Below the pieces are notes generated by a model. The model searched no databases and was not told the origin of the DNA. It worked only from the letters and a program-made list of their open reading frames with translations. The position numbers and the translations under genes are program-made. A stretch of DNA of 64,000 bases from Leptospira wolbachii serovar Codice str. CDC (GTDB lineage Bacteria > Spirochaetota > Leptospiria > Leptospirales > Leptospiraceae), in the NCBI RefSeq assembly GCF_000332515.2, contig NZ_AOGZ02000014.1, positions 124,001-188,000 on the forward strand. Reading direction: 5' to 3'. Each line of letters starts with the position of its first letter. The stretch's first letter is position 1. Positions 37,638 through 47,163 of this stretch are shown in pieces.

Positions 37638-39068
37638 TTATTTTTTACCTTTAGATTCTATCGATTTTAGCTTTTTGGTCAATTCGTTTACCTTCGCTTT
37701 GGCACGTTTGATTTGTTCTTTTTGACGAAGAAACGAAGTTCCTCCCATCACGTCTTTTTTGTCACAAGAGGTTTCGAGAGAAATAGCAGCCTCATATCCT
37801 GGATCCGTGAGGACAGCATGGATTTGGCCCCTCTCTCCACTCGGAATGTTGAAAAGATCATAACCTTTAGCCGAACAATGTTTTACAAGTTCCCCGACAA
37901 TTTCATGAGCGGAGCGGAAAGGGATTCCTTTTGCACTGACTAGCCAATCGGCAAGATCAGTTGCCGTAGAAAATCCTAATCGCAGACTACGTAGTGCATT
38001 TTCTGGAAACACTTGGATTCCAAGTACCATGTCGCGCACCCCTTCGATACTCAACTTGATTTGTTTGACTGTATCAAATAACGGGAGTTTATCTTCCTGA
38101 AAATCTCTGTTATACGAAAGTGGGGTTCCTTTTACCATCACCAGTAGATGGGTTAGACTTCCTATCACTCGTCCTGTTTTTCCACGGATGAGCTCGGCAA
38201 CATCAGGATTTTTTTTCTGGGGCATAATGGAAGATCCGGTGGTGAGATGGTCTGGGAGTTTGAAATAACTAAACTCCTGGGATGTATAAAGAATAATCTC
38301 TTCACAAAAACGTGATACATGGATCATAAACTGAGAGGCGGCAAATAAAAATTTAAAGATATGGTCCCTTTGACTTACGGCATCAATGGAGTTTTCGGAT
38401 ATCCTGGACAATGCCAGATCTTTCCTTAGAAACTCCCTATCGGTTGCATAATTGACACCTGCAAGAGCACCAGAACCTAACACTAATTCATCGGCCCTTT
38501 CATACACATCAAGAAAGTCTTCAAAGTCACGTACGTTGGCCCAAAAATGAGATAAAAAGTAATGAGAGGCTCTTATCGGTTGAGCGATCTGGAGATGGGT
38601 GTATCCAGGAATGATGGTTTTGGTATGAGCTTCCGCTTTTCCAATCCATGCTGATAGTAAGTCTGCGAGCAAAACCAAAATGGCTTCCACTTCCGATTTG
38701 ATATACAAACGCACGTCTTGCGAAACTTGGTCGTTACGACTGCGACCCGTGTGGAGTTTTTTTCCCAAATCTCCTAAAAGTTCCGTTAGGCGAGACTCAA
38801 CAGACATGTGGATGTCTTCATTTTCGATTTTAAATTCAAACTTTCCAGAATCGATTTCCTTTTTGATTTGGATGAGTCCTGTTTCGATTTTTCGTTGTTC
38901 GGATTCTGATAAAATTCCAATGCGTTTCAACATTCGGGAATGAGAAATGGAACCTTCTATGTCGTGGGAATAAAGTTCTTTATCAAAACTAATGGATTCC
39001 CCAATACGAATCATAAGAGAGGATGGGGGTGCGTCAAATCGACCACCCCATAATTTTTTTTCTTTCAT
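37638..39068 (-). CDS. argH: Argininosuccinate lyase ArgH
   Basis: The last enzyme of arginine synthesis, splitting argininosuccinate into arginine and fumarate; 476 residues. The family signature [12 protein letters not shown] is present, as are [14 protein letters not shown] at the start and [17 protein letters not shown] and [19 protein letters not shown] in the catalytic regions. It overlaps the haem-binding protein gene by four bases upstream and abuts the cyclophilin gene downstream. Confidence 0.97.
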   Translation of the reverse strand: MKEKKLWGGRFDAPPSSLMIRIGESISFDKELYSHDIEGSISHSRMLKRIGILSESEQRKIETGLIQIKKEIDSGKFEFKIENEDIHMSVESRLTELLGDLGKKLHTGRSRNDQVSQDVRLYIKSEVEAILVLLADLLSAWIGKAEAHTKTIIPGYTHLQIAQPIRASHYFLSHFWANVRDFEDFLDVYERADELVLGSGALAGVNYATDREFLRKDLALSRISENSIDAVSQRDHIFKFLFAASQFMIHVSRFCEEIILYTSQEFSYFKLPDHLTTGSSIMPQKKNPDVAELIRGKTGRVIGSLTHLLVMVKGTPLSYNRDFQEDKLPLFDTVKQIKLSIEGVRDMVLGIQVFPENALRSLRLGFSTATDLADWLVSAKGIPFRSAHEIVGELVKHCSAKGYDLFNIPSGERGQIHAVLTDPGYEAAISLETSCDKKDVMGGTSFLRQKEQIKRAKAKVNELTKKLKSIESKGKK

Positions 39069-39502
39069 TCAGATTCCTTGTTATACAAATCCGCCCAAGC
39101 TTTCAAAACCTCTTTGTCCTTGTCGGATAACTTGGCACTAGGATGCAATAAAAGATAATCTCTAGGTGGCATCTCGCCTTCGTCGACTTGTTCCCAAACT
39201 TCGTATATTTTTTTGTTTTGTTTTCTTTCAGCAAGAAGTCCAAATTCAGAAAAATTCAATTCCTCTCTTCCTTCTTCTACATGGTGTGAAATCAGGAGGG
39301 AAGCCGGAAAAAGATAGGAGTAAGTAGGCCAAACCGTTTCATTCGAATGGCAGTCATAACAACTCCGTTTGAGGACTTCTTTGATTTCCGCAGTGGTTTG
39401 GATTTCCGAAGTGACGGGTGGATTGGTTCTTGCAATGGGAAAAAACTGGAGTATGAGAAAAACTCCCAGTAAGATAAGGAAAATTCGTTTCACACAAGAC
39501 AA
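39065..39502 (-). CDS. Haem-binding domain protein (c-type, CxxCH)
   Basis: A 145-residue membrane-anchored haem protein. One hydrophobic N-terminal segment ([15 protein letters not shown]) is followed by the c-type haem site [10 protein letters not shown] and [17 protein letters not shown], as in the haem-binding domain family found with other cytochromes. A second acidic region includes [14 protein letters not shown], which may supply the axial ligand methionine. I chose the TTG at 39502, which has AAGGG seven bases upstream; a GTG at 39493 would have no such site. It is divergent from nfeD. Confidence 0.85.
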   Translation of the reverse strand: MSCVKRIFLILLGVFLILQFFPIARTNPPVTSEIQTTAEIKEVLKRSCYDCHSNETVWPTYSYLFPASLLISHHVEEGREELNFSEFGLLAERKQNKKIYEVWEQVDEGEMPPRDYLLLHPSAKLSDKDKEVLKAWADLYNKESE

Positions 39503-39586
39503 GTTCTAACCCTTCGTTCGAATTCAAAGTATTATTTTTCTTGCCTTACATTAGAATCCGGTGTTCCTTTTCTTTAGAGGTTCCCT

Positions 39587-40042
39587 TTGGATTTTATTTT
39601 TGCAAACTCACCCTATGTATGGATTTTCCTTGGAATCACATTACTTTTTTCCGAATTCCTTTTACCAGGAACCTTTGTCATGTTTTTAGGAATTGGAGCC
39701 ATATTTACGGGAATTTTAGCTCGTTTGGTTCCGATGGAATTTTACTCTCAAGTAGTGGTTTGGGTGGTATCTAGCCTTGTTTCCATCCTTATAGGTGGGA
39801 CTGCTGTCAGACGTTTTTTTAAATCAGAATCATCGGTAGATCCTTTTATCCAGGATGATTTTCTGAACCAAATAGTTCCGGTAGAAACAGATATCTTAGT
39901 CCAAAGGCACGGGGGAAAAGTCCGCTTCCAAGGAACTCTTTGGGACGCCATCTCTAAGGATTCTAAAATCCCTAAAGGAAACTTTGTCAGAATTCTTTCC
40001 AGGGAAAATCTTACCTTTACTGTGGAACGTGTGGATTCATAA
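39587..40042 (+). CDS. NfeD-family membrane protein (short form)
   Basis: A 151-residue NfeD with three or four N-terminal membrane helices and a C-terminal OB-fold (LVQRHGGKVRFQGTLWDAIS). NfeD proteins accompany stomatin-like SPFH proteins, exactly as here. The start is a TTG at 39587 with AGAGG six bases before it. The following two genes encode the SPFH partners, so this is a membrane-organising operon. Confidence 0.88.
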   Translation: MDFIFANSPYVWIFLGITLLFSEFLLPGTFVMFLGIGAIFTGILARLVPMEFYSQVVVWVVSSLVSILIGGTAVRRFFKSESSVDPFIQDDFLNQIVPVETDILVQRHGGKVRFQGTLWDAISKDSKIPKGNFVRILSRENLTFTVERVDS

Positions 40043-40134
40043 CCCAAGAATTTCATTTTTTTTATACGCAAATAAAAAAACCCTTTTCTCTTTTTCCTCT
40101 TCATCCTATGGTCAAACGTCACAGAGGAGAAACT

Positions 40135-41055
40135 ATGGGCGCAACCGTCATCGTTGTATTTTTGGCCATTGTCTATATCATTAAAAAGACAATCATCATT
40201 GTTCCAGAACAAAGTGTTTATGTTAAAGAAAGATTAGGTGTGTTGAATGGGGTTTTGAAATCGGGATTTTATTTTATGATTCCATTTGTCGACCAAATTC
40301 GTTACCGACAAAACCTAAAAGAACAAACCATCGATATCGATCCGCAAGTTTGTATCACCAAGGATAACGTATCCGTCGAAGTGGATGGAGTCTTGTATTT
40401 AAAAGTTGTGGATGGAGAAAAAGCATCCTACGGAATCGATAACTTTATGTTAGCGACCACTCAACTCGCACAAACCACTCTCCGTTCCGAAATTGGTAAA
40501 TTAATTTTTGATAATCTACTTTCAGAAAGAGATGAAATCAATGGTCGCGTGGTATCCAATATTGACCGTGCCACAGACCCTTGGGGAATCAAAGTCACAA
40601 GATATGAAATCCGCAATATCACGCCTCCCAAACAAATTTTACTGGAGATGGAAAACCAAATGAAATCCGAAAGGGAAAGACGAGCAGAGATCACCATCTC
40701 CCAAGGAGAAAAAGAATCTCGGGTCAATCACTCGATTGGAGAAAGACAGGAATCGATCAATATTTCCGAAGGGGAAAAGATTCGATTGGTTAACGAAGCA
40801 GAAGGACGAGCACTAGAAATCACAGTGATCTCCAATGCCACGGCCAAGGGTTTACAATTAATCTCGGAAGCCATTAGCAAAAAAGGTGGGAAAGAAGCCG
40901 TGAGTTTGCAAATCACACAAGAGTACATGGATGCCCTGGGTCAAATTTTTAAAATATCGAAAACCACAGTGGTGCCCGAAGCTCTAGCAAACATAGGTGG
41001 AGTTTTTGAAGGTCTTTCTAAAATCACAACAAAAATCCCACAGGTAGGAGAATAG
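40135..41055 (+). CDS. SPFH/Band 7 stomatin-like membrane protein, first copy
   Basis: A 306-residue stomatin/QmcA-like protein. A single N-terminal helix (ATVIVVFLAIVYIIKK) anchors the Band 7 domain, which has VPEQSVYVKERLGVLNGVLKSG at its start and TRYEIRNITPPKQILLEME as the family core. The C-terminal third is a coiled coil with repeats of EGEK. It is thought to form membrane rings with its neighbour. The ATG at 40135 has AGAGGAG before it; the longer frame starts in non-coding sequence. Confidence 0.93.
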   Translation: MGATVIVVFLAIVYIIKKTIIIVPEQSVYVKERLGVLNGVLKSGFYFMIPFVDQIRYRQNLKEQTIDIDPQVCITKDNVSVEVDGVLYLKVVDGEKASYGIDNFMLATTQLAQTTLRSEIGKLIFDNLLSERDEINGRVVSNIDRATDPWGIKVTRYEIRNITPPKQILLEMENQMKSERERRAEITISQGEKESRVNHSIGERQESINISEGEKIRLVNEAEGRALEITVISNATAKGLQLISEAISKKGGKEAVSLQITQEYMDALGQIFKISKTTVVPEALANIGGVFEGLSKITTKIPQVGE

Positions 41056-41056
41056 T

Positions 41057-41977
41057 ATGGAATTTGTATACTTAGCTTTTTGGTCGATCGTCGCCATTTA
41101 TTTAATCTATAAAATCTTTCGCTGCATTCGGATCATTCCTGCACAGGATGTTCTTATTGTAGAACGACTTGGAAAATACTCTCGTAGTTTGCGGGCAGGA
41201 TTTCATATCCTCATCCCTTTCATGGATCGTGATGCTTACTACCACACTCTCAAGGAACAATCCATAGACGTACAACCACAGATTTGTATCACGCATGACA
41301 ACGTGCAGGTGAAAGTGGATGGAGTGATTTATCTAAAAATCATTGATCCGGTTCGTGCTTCTTACGGAATTGAGGACTTTCAATTTGCTGCCATCCAACT
41401 CGCACAAACTACAATGCGTTCGGTCATTGGAACTATGGAACTCGATAAAACCATCGGGGAAAAAGATTTAATCAATTCGACCATTGTGGCTGCCATTGAC
41501 CAAGCCTCCGAACCTTGGGGAATCAAAGTGAATCGTTACGAGATCCTCAATATTGTTCCACCTAAGTCTGTTCTTGACGCTATGGAAAAAGAGAAAAAAG
41601 CACAGATCGCCAAACGTTCGCAGGTGCTTCTCTCCGAAGGGGAAAGAGATTCAAGAATCAACCGCTCCCTCGGTTTCAAAGAAGAAGCCGTAAACAAATC
41701 GGAAGGGGAAAAACAAAGAAGGATCAACTCTGCCGAAGGAAAGGCAACGGAAATTGAAGCTCTTGCAGTGGCAACTGCCAAAGGGATTGAAGCCATTGCC
41801 GGTGCGATCTCTGACCAAGGGGGGGCCTCTGCGATCAAACTCCAAATCACAAAGGCCTTCATCCATAACTTCCTGCATGTCGCCAAAGAAAATACGGAAA
41901 TTCTTGTCCCAGCGGATGTTATGAATTTACCAAATCTCATTGCCAACTTAACAGAACCAAGAAAACCCAAAGCATAA
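41057..41977 (+). CDS. SPFH/Band 7 stomatin-like membrane protein, second copy
   Basis: A 306-residue paralogue of the upstream gene, with the same layout: a membrane anchor (VYLAFWSIVAIYLIYKIF), Band 7 core (PAQDVLIVERLGKYSRSLRAG, NRYEILNIVPPKSVLDAMEK) and a coiled coil with GERDSRINRSLGF. By eye about half its residues match the first copy, so the pair arose by tandem duplication. The start follows the first gene's stop by one base, with AGGTAGGAG upstream. Confidence 0.93.
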   Translation: MEFVYLAFWSIVAIYLIYKIFRCIRIIPAQDVLIVERLGKYSRSLRAGFHILIPFMDRDAYYHTLKEQSIDVQPQICITHDNVQVKVDGVIYLKIIDPVRASYGIEDFQFAAIQLAQTTMRSVIGTMELDKTIGEKDLINSTIVAAIDQASEPWGIKVNRYEILNIVPPKSVLDAMEKEKKAQIAKRSQVLLSEGERDSRINRSLGFKEEAVNKSEGEKQRRINSAEGKATEIEALAVATAKGIEAIAGAISDQGGASAIKLQITKAFIHNFLHVAKENTEILVPADVMNLPNLIANLTEPRKPKA

Positions 41978-41978
41978 C

Positions 41979-42455
41979 CTAACGGGACTCATCCGGTGGA
42001 ACCTCCACCGGATTTTCTTCAAACAATCGGAAACTCGGTTTAGCCATAGCTTGGGCAGCGAGTGATAATAACAAAGCTTCATTATCATCTGGTCCAATTC
42101 GATTGGCATGAATCACCCCACATCCTTTGCAACGGTGCAAGATCACCCACTCTCCTTTACGGACCCAAATGGAAATGGCTTCCATTTTACTTCCGCAATT
42201 GGCAGATCTGTCACCTGGAGCAGAGTCTATATGCAAACTGGTGAGACAGTTCGGACAGTGGTTTCTCTGACCGGTACCATATCCTGGAGGAAAGACCATT
42301 TGTTTGCATTCCACACAGCGAAATTCACCCAGATCAGAACGAAATCGAAAAGACCTGGTTTGGGAATTAGAGAAAGAAATATCCTCGTCTTCGTCATCAA
42401 AACGTTTTTTCTTAGAGAATTTTTGAAATTTAGATAAATCGGATTCACGTGACAT
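41979..42455 (-). CDS. RNHCP-domain zinc-ribbon protein
   Basis: A 158-residue protein with the RNHCP signature (RNHCPNCLTSLHID), preceded by FRCVECKQMVFPP and followed by HRCKGCGVIHANRI. The four CxxC pairs suggest one or two zinc sites. The function of the family is unknown. I chose the ATG at 42455; the longer frame upstream has no support. It is convergent with the second SPFH gene, one base apart. Confidence 0.82.
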   Translation of the reverse strand: MSRESDLSKFQKFSKKKRFDDEDEDISFSNSQTRSFRFRSDLGEFRCVECKQMVFPPGYGTGQRNHCPNCLTSLHIDSAPGDRSANCGSKMEAISIWVRKGEWVILHRCKGCGVIHANRIGPDDNEALLLSLAAQAMAKPSFRLFEENPVEVPPDESR

Positions 42456-42646
42456 ATCCAGTTTTTGCGGCAAAACAAAAATAGGAGACCAAAACAGTGG
42501 ATGAGAGGGAATAGACCGCCTGTGCGAAGATAGCCGCCTCCTAATTGAATTTAGGCGGGGAATCCAAAACAAGTTCACCGTTTTGGCGGTCTACACAATG
42601 GCCAGGGTTAACATATATTACAGGTTCGAAAGAAAGCGAAAGGCTG

Positions 42647-43099
42647 TCAAGTGGGATCAGAATCTAATTTTTTACAGAGAAAGAAACAGTTTTGTCCTTC
42701 CGGGTAATTGGGAATTTTTCCCACTTCCTCATAACCAAGTTTTGTATAGAATTTGGGAGCTTGGAACCCGAAAGAATATCCAAAGACAAGTGTAGCGCCT
42801 AGTTCCAGAGCCTCTACTTCAATTTGTTTGAGTAACTTGGTACCGAGATCCATCCCCCGTTTTTCTTCGGCCACCCAAAGGAGTTGGAGGTTTAGTCCTT
42901 TAAAGAATAGATAACAAAGGGAGGCTGCGATGAGTGTCTCTCCTTCTTTAATAAGGATGGCAAAAAACTCTTTTTTCTCCATACTAGGATCACCTAACTT
43001 AGATACGCTGAACTCATGGAGCCTATTCCAGAGATCTGTTTGCAAATCTTCCGAAGGATTTTTGATCCGTTCTAAAGTATAAGGAGATTCAAATTCCAT
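42647..43099 (-). CDS. GNAT-family N-acetyltransferase
   Basis: A 150-residue GNAT enzyme. The acetyl-CoA site is visible as LQLLWVAEEKRGMDLGTKLL, with the R/QxxGxG-like pattern RGMDLGTKL, then ALELGATLVFGYSF and PKFYTKLGYEEVGKI. These residues support acetylation of a small molecule; the substrate is unknown. It lies between an RNHCP protein and fliN with no sign of a shared operon. Confidence 0.88.
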   Translation of the reverse strand: MEFESPYTLERIKNPSEDLQTDLWNRLHEFSVSKLGDPSMEKKEFFAILIKEGETLIAASLCYLFFKGLNLQLLWVAEEKRGMDLGTKLLKQIEVEALELGATLVFGYSFGFQAPKFYTKLGYEEVGKIPNYPEGQNCFFLCKKLDSDPT

Positions 43100-43132
43100 T
43101 AGTTTACAAATTCTTTCGCAAAGGTTTATTGC

Positions 43133-43654
43133 CTATAAAAAGGCAGGACCACCGAGTCTTTCCATGGGATCTACAATTTGTGTGATTTGAACACCGTAAT
43201 AATCATCTAAGATGATGAGTTTTCCTCGACCGACAAGTTTTCCATTTGCAAGGATATCCAGTTCTTCACCGATGTTTTTATCCAATTCTACCACGGTACC
43301 TTCTGTAAGTTGGAGAACATCTTTGATAAACATGGTAGTGCGGCCGAGTTCTATTGTTAATTGAAGAGTGACATCTAATAGTAAGTTGAGGTTGGCCGTA
43401 TTGTTTCCAGAACCGGACTGGGACTTGGATCCAGACCTGGTTGGAGACGGAGTCGCACTAGGACCAAGGGCTGCCGCAATGTCTGCAAAGGAGGGACCAT
43501 TATCGTCGCCACCACCTCCACCAACGAGGGCATCCAAATCATCAAGGCCCCCACCACCACCTCCGGAACCACCACCTGCAGGGGCGTTCCCACCTCCGCT
43601 AAATCCGCCGAGTAGTGCGTCTATGTCTTCTTGTGATAGTGAACCTTCACCCAT
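43133..43654 (-). CDS. fliN: Flagellar motor switch protein FliN (FliY-like N-terminus)
   Basis: A 173-residue C-ring protein. The C-terminal SpoA domain has LLLDVTLQLTIELGRTTMFI, then VVELDKNIGEELDILANGKL and GVQITQIVDPMERL, all typical of FliN. Unusually, it begins with a FliM/FliY-like peptide, SLSQEDIDALLGGF, joined to the SpoA domain by a Gly-rich, low-complexity linker of about 60 residues. That peptide binds phospho-CheY in FliM and FliY. There is no FliY-type phosphatase domain between the two. The ATG at 43654 is chosen because this peptide starts there. Confidence 0.93.
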   Translation of the reverse strand: MGEGSLSQEDIDALLGGFSGGGNAPAGGGSGGGGGGLDDLDALVGGGGGDDNGPSFADIAAALGPSATPSPTRSGSKSQSGSGNNTANLNLLLDVTLQLTIELGRTTMFIKDVLQLTEGTVVELDKNIGEELDILANGKLVGRGKLIILDDYYGVQITQIVDPMERLGGPAFL

Positions 43655-43741
43655 TTTTAGTACAACCTCTCCAATGTATTCGTCGGAGGAAATCAAAATC
43701 CTTCCTTGAAAAAAAAGGGAAAGTTCCGCATTTTGTTCCTT

Positions 43742-44992
43742 ATGTCCAATTCCCCTTCCCATCCGGATTACTTTAAAGCGAAGGAACTCTTTGCCACGGA
43801 ACTTAAAAACGCAAATTACCAGTTTGTTCAGGAGAAGGAAGAGACCCTATTCCGGTTTCGCACAGAAAATGCGAGCAAAGACCGAATCCTGGACTGTTTG
43901 GGGATTGTGCGAAATTATATCGAAAATTTCCGAATCTACAATTTTGAAGAAGGATATTTAAGCATCCAAGCCTTAAACGAAAATCTTTTTGATCCACAAA
44001 AGAACCTCGCGGGTAAGTTTCGCATACGGTTTTCTTTTAAATCGGACTTAAAAGTCGAATGTTCCAAACATGGGGATTTTTCAACTAAAGAAATCCAAGC
44101 CATCTTAAGCCTTTTTCATTTTTTAAAAGCCGAAGGCCAGGCACAAAAAGATCCTCGGGTCCTCCTCCACCAACTGGGGGCCGAGGTCTATGATCCCCAT
44201 TTGGAAAAAGCGAAAGGGAATGATTTAGGTTTTGATTCTGTTTTTGGTTACGACCAAGTGAAGGCCCAAATTTTAGAAAGTTTGGTTTTCCCACTGATCA
44301 AACCGGAACCTTTCTTTGAAATTACCAAACTCACTCGTAGGAAGCCAAGTCCGAACCTCCCCCGGGCTGTCCTCTTTGAAGGGGAGCCGGGAGTAGGAAA
44401 AACAAGCATGGCCAAAATTGTCTCCCATCTCTGCGGAGTTCCGATGGTCTATGTGCCGATCGAATCCATTTTAAGTAAATACTACGGCGAATCTTCCCAA
44501 AACCTGGCGATGGTTTTCGATGCTGCTGCCCTTTTCCCCCAATGTATGCTTTTTTTGGATGAAATCGATTCACTAGCCACCTCGAGGGAAGATGGACTCT
44601 TTGAGGCCACAAGAAACCTACTCAGCGTCCTCCTTCGAAAGCTAGATGGGTTTGCCGAACGAAGTGGAACCATCACGATTGGAGCCACCAACCGCAAACA
44701 CGACTTGGATTCCGCACTTTTATCACGTTTTGACAGAAAGATATATTTTCCTTTGCCAAATAAGGAAGAACGTGCCAAAATTTTGGAAGGGTATGCCAAA
44801 CAATTAAGCGGAACCGATCGCCAAAAACTCGCAGAAATCTTAGAAGGGGCCTCTGGCAGAAACCTAAAAGACTATTGTGACTATGTCGAACGCCGCTGGA
44901 TCACAAAAAACTGGGAAAAAGCGGAAATGTTACAGGCACCAGGGATTTCCTTTTATTTGGAATCCTTCCCAGATTTTGGATGGAAACGCTAA
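43742..44992 (+). CDS. AAA ATPase (FtsH/spastin-like) with unknown N-terminal domain
   Basis: A 416-residue classic AAA ATPase. Walker A is GEPGVGKTSMAK, Walker B is CMLFLDEIDSLA, and the second region of homology is IGATNRKHDLDSALLSRFDR with its arginine finger. The N-terminal 140 residues match nothing I know and probably bind the substrate. The start is a choice: ATG at 43742 has no clear ribosome site, while TTG at 43706 would add 12 residues. It is divergent from fliN and followed by a probable flagellar protein, so a part in motor or flagellar assembly is possible but unproved. Confidence 0.86.
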   Translation: MSNSPSHPDYFKAKELFATELKNANYQFVQEKEETLFRFRTENASKDRILDCLGIVRNYIENFRIYNFEEGYLSIQALNENLFDPQKNLAGKFRIRFSFKSDLKVECSKHGDFSTKEIQAILSLFHFLKAEGQAQKDPRVLLHQLGAEVYDPHLEKAKGNDLGFDSVFGYDQVKAQILESLVFPLIKPEPFFEITKLTRRKPSPNLPRAVLFEGEPGVGKTSMAKIVSHLCGVPMVYVPIESILSKYYGESSQNLAMVFDAAALFPQCMLFLDEIDSLATSREDGLFEATRNLLSVLLRKLDGFAERSGTITIGATNRKHDLDSALLSRFDRKIYFPLPNKEERAKILEGYAKQLSGTDRQKLAEILEGASGRNLKDYCDYVERRWITKNWEKAEMLQAPGISFYLESFPDFGWKR

Positions 44993-45010
44993 AAAGTAAT
45001 AGTTTCGGCT

Positions 45011-45037
45011 TCAATCTTCTAGTAGATTTACCGATAA
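45011..45037 (+). promoter_or_regulatory. Probable sigma-28 (FliA-type) promoter
   Basis: TCAATCTT, an 11-base spacer and ACCGATAA match the sigma-28 pattern TAAAGTTT-N11-GCCGATAA at 5 of 8 and 7 of 8 positions with exact spacing. It lies 76 bases before the start of the next gene and points towards it. Transcription would begin near 45043 and give a leader of about 70 bases. Confidence 0.65.
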
Positions 45038-45057
45038 TTTTTACAGGATAGTTGTTT

Positions 45058-45072
45058 ACGACCATTGGTCGT
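45058..45072 (+). promoter_or_regulatory. Palindrome in the leader of the Fcp-like gene
   Basis: ACGACCATTGGTCGT is a perfect odd palindrome with 7-base arms. In RNA it forms a 6-bp hairpin with a 3-base loop. It lies between the predicted sigma-28 start site and the ribosome site (AGGAAG), so it could be an operator or a stabilising leader hairpin. No T-run follows at once, which argues against a terminator. Confidence 0.4.
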
Positions 45073-45101
45073 TCTTTGGTATCCTCAAATTAACCTTTTA
45101 G

Positions 45102-45947
<846 letters not shown>

Positions 45948-45963
45948 GAACGTAGGTTCTTAA

Positions 45964-46437
45964 TTGAATCTCGTTAAACAATGTCCGAATTGTTCCACGA
46001 TGTTACGGTTCCCTGCCACACAGGGAACCATTTTGGTTCAATGTCCTGTCTGTTCTCATCGTTTTACATTTGTACCTGATTTGGAGTCAGCGGAAGATTC
46101 TCAGTATCCTTCCGAACAAGTTCCCTCCTTTCAGTTTCAACCTTCTTTTCAAAGTTACAAAGAACTCATTCTAGATTTGCTCTACGCCCCCATTGATTAC
46201 CTAAAATCAAAACGTGGTCCAAAGAAACGGGAGTTTCAATGGATACCCATTCTCCTCTTCACCATCCTACTTTTATATTTTTGGAAATGGTCTTTGCCTG
46301 AAACGCAAAGATTGGATGCTGATTCAAAGGAAATACAAAACCAGATCCCAATTCCAGAAGAGCCAAATCAGGAATCCGATCCCAATGATCCACAAGAAGA
46401 ATCCCTTCCTCCATCTAAACCAACATACGAGATCTAA
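45964..46437 (+). CDS. Zinc-ribbon (MJ0042-type) membrane protein
   Basis: A 157-residue protein. The N-terminus holds a zinc ribbon with KQCPNCSTML and VQCPVCSHRFTF (two CxxC pairs), as in the MJ0042 family. One transmembrane helix follows near residues 93-110 (WIPILLFTILLLYFW), and the tail is acidic and Pro-rich. The TTG start at 45964 has GTAGG upstream. It is 16 bases after the Fcp-like gene and four bases before rsmE. Confidence 0.82.
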   Translation: MNLVKQCPNCSTMLRFPATQGTILVQCPVCSHRFTFVPDLESAEDSQYPSEQVPSFQFQPSFQSYKELILDLLYAPIDYLKSKRGPKKREFQWIPILLFTILLLYFWKWSLPETQRLDADSKEIQNQIPIPEEPNQESDPNDPQEESLPPSKPTYEI

Positions 46438-46440
46438 CGA

Positions 46441-47163
46441 TTGAACTGGATCCTTGTATACGATAAGGAAATAGATACAAACCACTCGGTCCATCTAACA
46501 GGGGATAGACACAACCACATTCAAAATATTTTGAAAAAAAGTGTCGGTGAAACTGTTCAGGTTGTGGTTCCTGGTTCTGGAAACTATATATTTCGGATTC
46601 AGTCAACCGAAGATAACTCAACGACTATACAGAAAGAAAGTCCTCTTCCCGAAGTTTTAAAACCACTCGAAATCCGAACCTTCTTTTCTCTTCCGAGGCC
46701 ACAAACAGGAAAAAAGCTTTTGCATTTAAGTGGCGCTTACGGGGTGAACTCACTCTACTTTTATGCCACTGAAACTAAAAATAAGGAATATTGGACTTCG
46801 CCTGTTTACTCCAAAAATTCAGTTTCCTATTTAGAAACGGGCCTTAGCCAAACAGGGAATAGTCGATTCCCATCTGTGATTCAGGAAAGAACGGTATCTT
46901 GGAAACATTTTTTAAAAACATGGCAAGGAACCGTTTTGGTTTTAGATCGGGAAGGTGGAAATTTCTATCAAAATATTAGAGAACAAAACGAACGATTCGA
47001 AGAAACTCTCTTTGTGTTCGGACCAGAGTCTGGTTGGAAACCAGAGGACCTTTTGTTCTTTGAGGAAAGTAAATTTAAATTGGTAAGTTTAGGAAAAATC
47101 AATCTTAGAACAGAATTTGCTTACTCTGCCCTCTTACACCAATTATTTTCGATTAGAAACTAA
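46441..47163 (+). CDS. rsmE: 16S rRNA m3U1498 methyltransferase RsmE
   Basis: A 240-residue SPOUT methyltransferase that modifies U1498 in the ribosomal decoding region. The N-terminal PUA-like part contains LTGDRHNHIQNILKKSVGE. The C-terminal knot shows LVLDREGGNF, FVFGPESGWKPED and LVSLGKINLRTEFAYSALLH, the conserved GPEGG..LG..ILRTETA pattern in altered form (GPESG, INLRTEFA). The start is a TTG just after the upstream stop. It overlaps the convergent outer-membrane gene by 11 bases. Confidence 0.88.
   Translation: MNWILVYDKEIDTNHSVHLTGDRHNHIQNILKKSVGETVQVVVPGSGNYIFRIQSTEDNSTTIQKESPLPEVLKPLEIRTFFSLPRPQTGKKLLHLSGAYGVNSLYFYATETKNKEYWTSPVYSKNSVSYLETGLSQTGNSRFPSVIQERTVSWKHFLKTWQGTVLVLDREGGNFYQNIREQNERFEETLFVFGPESGWKPEDLLFFEESKFKLVSLGKINLRTEFAYSALLHQLFSIRN

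Noticed and set aside
43368..43709. Pro-rich open frame antisense to fliN
   Set aside because: It is the complement of the Gly-rich linker; codon pattern and lack of a start site mark it as a shadow.
47153..47163. Overlap of the rsmE end with the barrel gene as a sign of mis-called ends
   Set aside because: Both C-termini match their families (RTEFAYSALLH region; terminal Phe strand), so the convergent overlap is real.
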